Below, one piece after another: positions 58,074 through 64,000 of a DNA stretch of 64,000 nt. The stretch lies in assembly GCA_037074765.1 (NCBI GenBank), contig JBAMDO010000019.1:248001-312000 (forward strand), read 5' to 3'. Origin of the DNA: Mansonella perstans. Lineage: Eukaryota > Nematoda > Chromadorea > Rhabditida > Onchocercidae. Under the pieces are notes generated by a model that saw only the letters and a list, made by a program, of their open reading frames with translations, did no database searches and was not told the origin of the DNA. Position numbers and translations under genes: made by a program. Each line of letters begins with the position of its first letter. Positions within the stretch are counted from its first letter, which is position 1.

Positions 58074-58265
58074 CATATCCACACATAACCGAACCCGTAC
58101 CCGTACCCGTACCTACCCGTACCCGCACCCACACCCGCACCCACACCCGCACTCGCACCCGCACCCGCATTCGTACTTGCATCTACACTCATACAGATAC
58201 ACACACATATGCACATGAATACACAGAACACACACACACACACACACACAACACATAGACATAGA
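58074..58265. repeat. Compound simple repeat: CCCGTA / ACCCGC / ACACAC
   Basis: A run of CCCGTA units, then CACCCGCAC-type units, then a (CA)n microsatellite. Long frames in both directions here are low-complexity artefacts (Gly/Ala/Tyr or Thr/Arg/His repeats). The unit differs from the nematode telomere TTAGGC. Confidence 0.9.
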
Positions 58266-58644
58266 TAAAAAACACATATAGTGATGAAGTGCACGCGTCG
58301 TGATGAATGCAAGCAGACATAATGTCCAGAAAGACATTAATTATGTCGGAGAGAGAACAAAAATTTATTGGAATATTGAGAAGAAGGCATTATAACAGTG
58401 AGCTGAAAACAAATATGTGAGAAACTTGTTGCGTCAGTAACGTAAAATTGTAAACGTAAGCTGATAACGCAATACATGTTCTACCTCTACGTTAAATAAC
58501 GTAGGAAATAATTTGTGGAAAAGTATTTGGAAAAGAATTTGCAAAAATTTCGATACAATAAGATAGTATTTTTTCAAAAATTTCAAAACAAAATTATCGC
58601 TAATATCATTTTTCATTTAATTTCAATGAAATAAAAAACTAAGA

Positions 58645-58742
58645 ATGAAATTTGCCTTAATAAGAAATGAAATTTGAAATGAAATTTGCCTTAACGTAAA
58701 ATGAAATTTGCCTTAATGAGAAATGAAATTTGCCTTAACGTA
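58645..58742. repeat. Short tandem repeat, GAAATTTGCCTTAA unit
   Basis: Four to five copies of a unit of about 22 bp, AAATGAAATTTGCCTTAANR, with one truncated copy. Non-coding; flanked by an ATTTAATTT...GTGAAATAAAAAGCTAA-like motif that recurs at about 58.99 kb. Confidence 0.75.
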
Positions 58743-60059
58743 GCCACTCTTATTGGGCTTTTTATAGGATCTGCAAAAAAAGATAGATAATGAATTTTTT
58801 ATAGAAATGAATCTGAGTAAAAATTCAAATAAGCAAAAAAAGAAACTCCTCCGGCGATTCCCAAAATTTCCGCATACAAGATGATCAAGTTTTCCAGTTC
58901 TCACAAACTTTGTTCCATCTCATAATTTAATAATGGTTGATAATGTTATTCCAATGCTACTGCATTTAGATAATATCGCCAAAATACCATTTTTTTATTT
59001 AATTTTAGTGAAATAAAAAGCTAAACTTGCAATCTATACTTACTGCGGCATATCAGATGGCATTGATAACAAATTAGCGATGATAATAAATCAGCAGACG
59101 GGAATAAGATTCTGAAGTCATTTTCTGATGGCTTTTTTCTTTCTTCCATTTGGAAAATCTAATTAGACGTGAAATAAGCAAGAGAGATTACAAATAATGA
59201 AAGAAAATATGAATGCTTAATGAACATTTTACTTATACTTCAGTTATTGATTCTTCAGTTATTATTATTATTAAGTTATTGATTTCGGATAATTCTTATT
59301 TCATTTGCATGATTAAAAATAAAATTATTTCTTATTACATCTCTCTTCATCTAAACTATATTATTTTATCCTTCACAACTGTCACTATTTTTTTACTTTT
59401 ACTCTCACTATCTGTCAACAAGTTTTTTTCAAAAAACTTTCTTCTTAGAGATATAATTAAACAAAATTTGAATTCATAATATCTTGTCTTCTAACATAGG
59501 ATGATAAAACGCAATGCAATAGCTTAACAGAGTATAAGTAAAATGTAAATTAATTGCTATACTTCTCTATGAAGGCATTGATTAAAATTAATAATGCATA
59601 AACTCTATTATGCATATACTTTTAATATTTGATAATAACTTGATTAGATTATTTTGATTACAGCATGGACAAATTATTTACTTGTTCTTTGGGTCAGCTG
59701 GTAAACAACAAGAATAATAAGAAACAATTTTAATAAATAAACGATAGGAATTTATTAAGCGACTTAGTAGTATACAGAAAAAAAAGCAAATTAATTGTCG
59801 TTAATTAATGATGAATACATGTTACTATTTTTCCTTCTATAGTTTTCGGCTCTTTTTAATTTTTTGGATAAATTCAACGATAGCTGCTTATAAAAGAATT
59901 TCTAAGCAACCAGCGTACCGGAAATAAGAGATTTTAGTACAGTCTTCAAGTTTTAAATTTCCGAATTTTGTCCAACTTTAAGAAATTACTATTTTAAAGT
60001 CCCAGAAGTTTAACAATTCTGAAAAAGAGCAACAAACCTTAAGTACAGTGCTATCTGGA

Positions 60060-61338
60060 TTCATACTGTTGTTGTTTTCCCGTTGAAATATTCTCAATTA
60101 AATGTTCTCGAAGTTTTAAATTCAGCTGCTGAATATGATCTTGAAAGACAAAAGCCAATGAGTTGATCACCGTTTCTAATGAATAAGATGTTTATGCAAT
60201 AGTCACGAAAGAGCGTTCAATAGGCCGTGGAAGAACAGATACTGATATGATAATCTGTAAAGACAGTTGTTCTGAACATAAAGCAGCAGTGAAAGTTATT
60301 GGGAAAAGAACAGAAAGAGGAATAGGACTTGATAGGATGTTTGTATAACATCGAAAATTCTTTGTCAAAGTCTTAGTGGCTTCCAACCATTGCAAAGATG
60401 TCAAATAAATTTTGGAAAACAAAAAAAACTTTTTGTTGCAGTAAAATAACTTGTGGGACGATAGAAAACAGATGTCAAATAAATTTTGGAAAACAAAAAA
60501 AACTTTTTGTTGCAGTAAAATAACTTGTGGAACGATAGAAAACAGTAATAGTGGTAAAGAAAATAAAGAAATGAAGAGGGAGAGACGTGAACAGATAAGA
60601 TACAATTATCACCATCGTTATCATCTGCAACTATTGTGAATTGATAGATCATGTTGAAAAAGACAAGTTGAGTTCAAGAGCCACCTTGCAGACCTATTCG
60701 ATGTCGAAACTAAAAATTCGCCAAATTGGTTTTTTTTTTTCCAAATTGGAACACTGTTGACTTTTCGCAGATCATTTTTCTGTCCTTTTACTGCAGCAAT
60801 TATTTCAAGATATGCGATCTTCAGCACTAAGCATATACTTCCCTCTACAGATTCCAAATTCAATACACGTATGATAAAATATGTAAATTTTAATGAAATT
60901 GCACTGTAATTGTTTATATAAAAAAGTGAAATGTAAAAAACCTAAATTTATCGAAATAACTTCAAATTTCGATATTTCGGAAATAATTTTTTATTCTTCT
61001 CCTCTATGCGTAATCATATCACATCGATAAGAAGATTCAGTTAAAATTGACAGATTATCTCTGTTTTTTAATATGAAATTATTGAAAAATAAATTTTGAG
61101 AGGATAAAGTGGAAGAAAAGCAAATCAAAAGACGTCTATCAAATGCATTGAAACAAGATTGCTGACGACGAATTAATGGGCATGTAAGCACTTTTACCTT
61201 GATCATTTGTTAACTGATGCTACGTGTATGATATCATCATTCAGTTCTTACCGGATTGCAGCCATTCCAAGAAAAATAGGATAATGACATTTGAAATGTC
61301 AAGGAAGTATGCCCGCATAATAATTCTTGGAAGGCCAT
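60060..61338 (-). pseudogene. Unrecognised gene with in-frame stop; gene or recent pseudogene
   Basis: The likely first exon is 61252-61338 (ATG; starts MAFQELLCGHTSLTFQMSLS; donor CCG|GTAAGA). Further minus-strand open blocks lie at ~61080-61203 (LTCPLIRRQQSCFNAFDRRL), 60740-60880 (VEGSICLVLKIAYLEIIAAV) and 60060-60400. In the last block the frame reads SLQWLEATKTLTKNFRCYTN ... LPRPIERSFVTIA, then TAA (about 60194). It then continues in the same frame as TSYSLETVINSLAFVFQDHI ... STGKQQQYESR and a final TAG near 60049. The continuation is strongly protein-like, so the TAA looks like a point nonsense change (CAA to TAA would fit). A hidden 31-nt intron does not restore the frame. No family is recognised. 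Confidence 0.4.
60396..60543. repeat. 74-bp tandem duplication, two copies
   Basis: 60396-60469 and 60470-60543 are identical except for one G/A difference (TGTGGGACG versus TGTGGAACG). The unit contains a poly-A run and TTTTGTTGCAG. It lies beside or within the open block of the unrecognised minus-strand gene and is the reason that block's ORF repeats the FYCNKKFFLFSKIYLTS sequence. Near-identity implies a recent duplication. Confidence 0.95.
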
Positions 61339-61977
61339 ATGCAATTCTTAAGGTTTCTAATTTTACAAAGTTATGTTAAACTATTTGTTACTTGTTTAAA
61401 AAAATTTGATCATTTTCGTCCTGAACTCGACATGGAACTAAATTGTCATCGACACGTGTTTATTGCCATTAATTTATTGTCCAGAACAAGTTTTAAGTGC
61501 AAGATATATTGAATAATTAAATGAATGGATGAAAATTTAAAGTTCACTTAACAACTGAAAATCATCTTCTGTTGAAAGATCGCCAGATCGAAAATAATTA
61601 TGTTTAGTTAACGAATATTCTTTTGTTGCTTCAGATACTGCTTGCTTGGACGAAATTGCTTTTTGAAATTTCTGAAGTTTTTTTTACAAAATTCCTTTTG
61701 ATCAAACATTAAATTTCTAATAATAATCTATGTGATAAAAATAATTTCTAAAAAATATGGCATATCGGCTTACCAAAAAACGTAATTTAGTTCTAATTAA
61801 AATAACTCCATTAAAATTATATTGCCAATATTGATTTTAAAAATAAGTTGGAGCTTAAAGATGATGTAAATATTATCGCAGTCTCATAGAAATAAGTTTC
61901 TATAATTAAAAATAACTGATAAATTTTGAATAAAATCATTTAATAACACAGTCAGCTGAACATTCAGATTTAACTAT

Positions 61978-64000
61978 TCAGTAAGTTCCACTAACTTCAA
62001 TGAGGAAAATGTGATGCTGAATGCCTACATAGAGAAACCGAAATTGCGCAATTGTTTGCACGGCATGCATTCGATAATTGCGTACTTTGCGCACACATTC
62101 AGCAATGTTTATCCTCGGAACTGTTCTGTCATGCAGCATTAAATGTGCCCACTGAAGTGATACGTTAATGAAACATAAAGATTGTTTTAGAAAACTCTGC
62201 ATAAATTTAATAGAAAAATACAAAATTCATGTTGAAAAAATACTGGAAAGCTCGAAAGTAAGTTAGGATTTCACTTCAAAAATTTCTAGTAGTTAGAGAT
62301 TTCCCATGAGAATATTATTATATCTGTTCACTTCAAAATTTGAGGTTTTTAGTTTTTTGAACTGTAAAAAAAATTAAAAAATATTGATAAAAGTGGATAG
62401 ACAGAGAAACAGAAATTTTTATTTGAAAAAATTTATTAAACTTGTACTTCTAAAGCAGCGTAGCATCCAGCTCTTCCAGCTCCAGCAAGACTCATACATA
62501 CATATGGGCGACGCATCTTTCTAAATTAAAAACAAATTTGATAGAAAAAAATTAAACAGAGTTCTTTAGATCTTGTTCTGTGATCTTACTATTACTTTTT
62601 AGGAACTCAGATATGGTTGACAAAGTTTTGCTTCGTTGCCAGATATTACTGGATGCTGTAAATGATAGGTTATTAAATCGAAGGGCATTGGAAAAAGGCA
62701 CGAGTTAATTTAATTGACGTGTGCAAAGGAAATGTAAAGGTTGAAGATATAAATTACAGCATTAATATTTTTTGGAGAACTTAAAATTCTTAGTGTAATA
62801 ATAAAGGTACCTTAAGGATGAATGTATAGGCCATAAATGTTCGCTATCTTTTGGTGATCTGTTTGGTTCCCAAGCACTGTAGTGATGCCATAAAATTCGA
62901 CGCGTTTCATCGCCTTTTGATAAATAGTACTCACGCACTAGCCAATCAGGCCCAATATTAACTTCATTTTTATATGTCAACACCATAAGGTCTTCAATGT
63001 GCAAGCACTTTCTATAATGTTTCAAAGTTTGTAGGTCAAAATTCAAAATCCAAATCTAAAATCGAAGTATCTGATTTTAGCGATGAAACAATTACTTCTT
63101 TAAATTTTCAAACTAAACAACTTTAACTTAATTACTGAACCCTTTTCCAGGAATCAATCGGATATTTTCGGCGTGTTGCTTCCACTCATTTAGTGTTAAA
63201 AATAATAGTATTGTTTGAACATTTTCCTGCCAAACCATTTCCCAAAAATGTTTAACTGTATTCGATAACGGCAACTGCGTAATGATAATCTAGAATTTGA
63301 AGCATTCAGAACAAGAAGACTTTTGCAAAATATTATCGATGATTGTTAAAGTAATTCTTTCTTAAATCTAAATGTATGAAGCATTAAAAATATGAAGTAA
63401 ACATTATGAGAAGAGCAAGATAACGCAAGAATTCAAAGGGATATATCTGGAAAGTAATGCCACTCCAAATCTCTACAGAAACGAAATGTACATCAAAAAT
63501 TGAAAGCTGTGGATATTGACTAACCTCATTGGGATTATCACCCAATGGAACTCGACTTGCATGTATAAAATCCGAACCTCCGTCATCACTTTTAAGCACA
63601 ACACGTGTTTGGTCAATGCATATTACATCTAAATGAAAAGTGAAATTTCTAGTTTTTTCATTTTAACCCACTGAAACAAAAATCATTCAGGAATGTTTTA
63701 AGTTTAAAATTACTGAAATTGGTTAGGATTAAATTGAATTTTCTGATGAAATCAGGAATTTGGGAATAAAGTTGCAGACCTGAAACTTAAAGCTGTTTTT
63801 ATTCCGAATTCCTCAGAAATAATAAGCAATATTTCTCTTACAACAATTTGGACAGTAAAAAGCGTTGAAATCATGCCTGGATATCGGCATCGTATCAAAT
63901 TCTGGTCATGCGCAGTCCGAGTTACAGCTTTCGGGATAAAATGTCGGCAGTGAACAAATTCATCTTTTATCCCTTCCCTTCCGGCTTTTTCAATTTGCTC
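61978..64000 (-). CDS. Protein tyrosine phosphatase family, catalytically dead, truncated at right edge
   Basis: The PTP fold is readable in order. KAVTRTAHDQNLIRCRYP and DVICIDQTRVVL (63.6-63.9 kb) match the N-terminal KNRY/D-R-V-L block. SDFIHASRVPLG follows (~63.56 kb). TQLPLSNTVKHFWEMVWQ lies at ~63.25 kb, corresponding to TQGPL..T..DFW. ETRRILWHHYSAWEPNRSP (~62.87 kb) is the WPD-loop block, and YVCMSLAGAGRAG (~62.49 kb) the P-loop. VQTIAQFRFLYVGI (~62.04 kb) is the Q-loop block. TGA is 61978-61980. Active PTPs need HCxxGxGR[ST]G and WPD. Here the P-loop reads MSLAGAGRAG, with Cys replaced by Ser and His by Met, and the loop Asp is lost (WEP). The protein should bind but not hydrolyse phosphotyrosine, or be a scaffold. 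Nematodes carry large cytosolic PTP families, so this is probably one of them. The start lies outside the window. Confidence 0.9.

Noticed and set aside
58074..58140. Possible interstitial telomere repeat
   Set aside because: The unit CCCGTA is not the nematode TTAGGC telomere sequence nor a simple variant of it.
58073..58337. Overlapping long ORFs rich in Gly/Ala or Cys/Val (minus) and Thr/Arg/His (plus)
   Set aside because: They are translations of the simple-repeat block and have no start context, splice sites or real composition.
59213..59479. 88-codon plus-strand hydrophobic ORF
   Set aside because: Very AT-rich Ile/Leu/Tyr/Ser composition as expected of chance frames in AT-rich DNA; no splice or family evidence.
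60401..60652. Minus-strand ORF with repeated FYCNKKFFLFSKIYLTS
   Set aside because: The repeat in the peptide only reflects the 74-bp DNA duplication; composition is not protein-like over most of it.

Overview
The window looks like nuclear DNA of a nematode, most likely a filarial (Onchocercidae-type) worm. It is very AT-rich. Genes are split into many exons of 30-200 bp by AT-rich introns with GT...TTTCAG or TTTAG ends. Homopolymer and simple-sequence tracts are frequent, and several proteins match nematode orthologues (Drosha, RAD50, MAX-1, EAT-6). No bacterial operon, CRISPR array, rRNA or convincing tRNA was seen. The species is inferred; the exons and protein motifs are read directly.

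Layout: almost all recognisable genes lie on the minus strand. (1) 1-~710: 3' part of an unrecognised gene running off the left edge. (2) 2137-9948: DROSHA, the nuclear microRNA RNase III (drsh-1). (3) 10474-~10756: an unlisted coding island between Drosha and RAD50. (4) 11167-19722: RAD50, the SMC-like ATPase of the MRE11 complex, with its zinc hook. (5) 19723-22720: spacer with a degenerate minisatellite, two adjacent perfect palindromes and a 50-codon plus-strand ORF. (6) 22721 to at least 32530, probably 36077: a MAX-1/PLEKHH-type coiled coil-PH-PH-MyTH4-FERM protein for axon guidance. (7) 36-49.6 kb: an exon-poor region with weak but phase-compatible exon chains on both strands and diverged repeats; calls here are tentative. 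(8) 50273-55981: Na+/K+-ATPase alpha subunit (eat-6 type). (9) 56-60 kb: mostly non-coding, with a large simple-repeat block at 58.07-58.26 kb. (10) ~60.06-61.34 kb: an unrecognised minus-strand gene or pseudogene with an in-frame TAA and a 74-bp tandem duplication. (11) 61978-right edge: 3' part of a protein tyrosine phosphatase-family gene whose catalytic Cys and Asp are both replaced, a predicted pseudophosphatase.

The identified genes do not form one pathway: small-RNA processing, DNA repair, axon guidance, ion transport and a signalling pseudoenzyme sit side by side. The close same-strand spacing of RAD50, the 10.5-kb island and Drosha could allow nematode-type polycistronic transcription, but this is inference. 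The most unusual observations are the dead phosphatase with an apparent GC splice donor, several short-exon gene candidates that length-thresholded ORF finding misses, and the palindrome pair at 21.73-21.79 kb.
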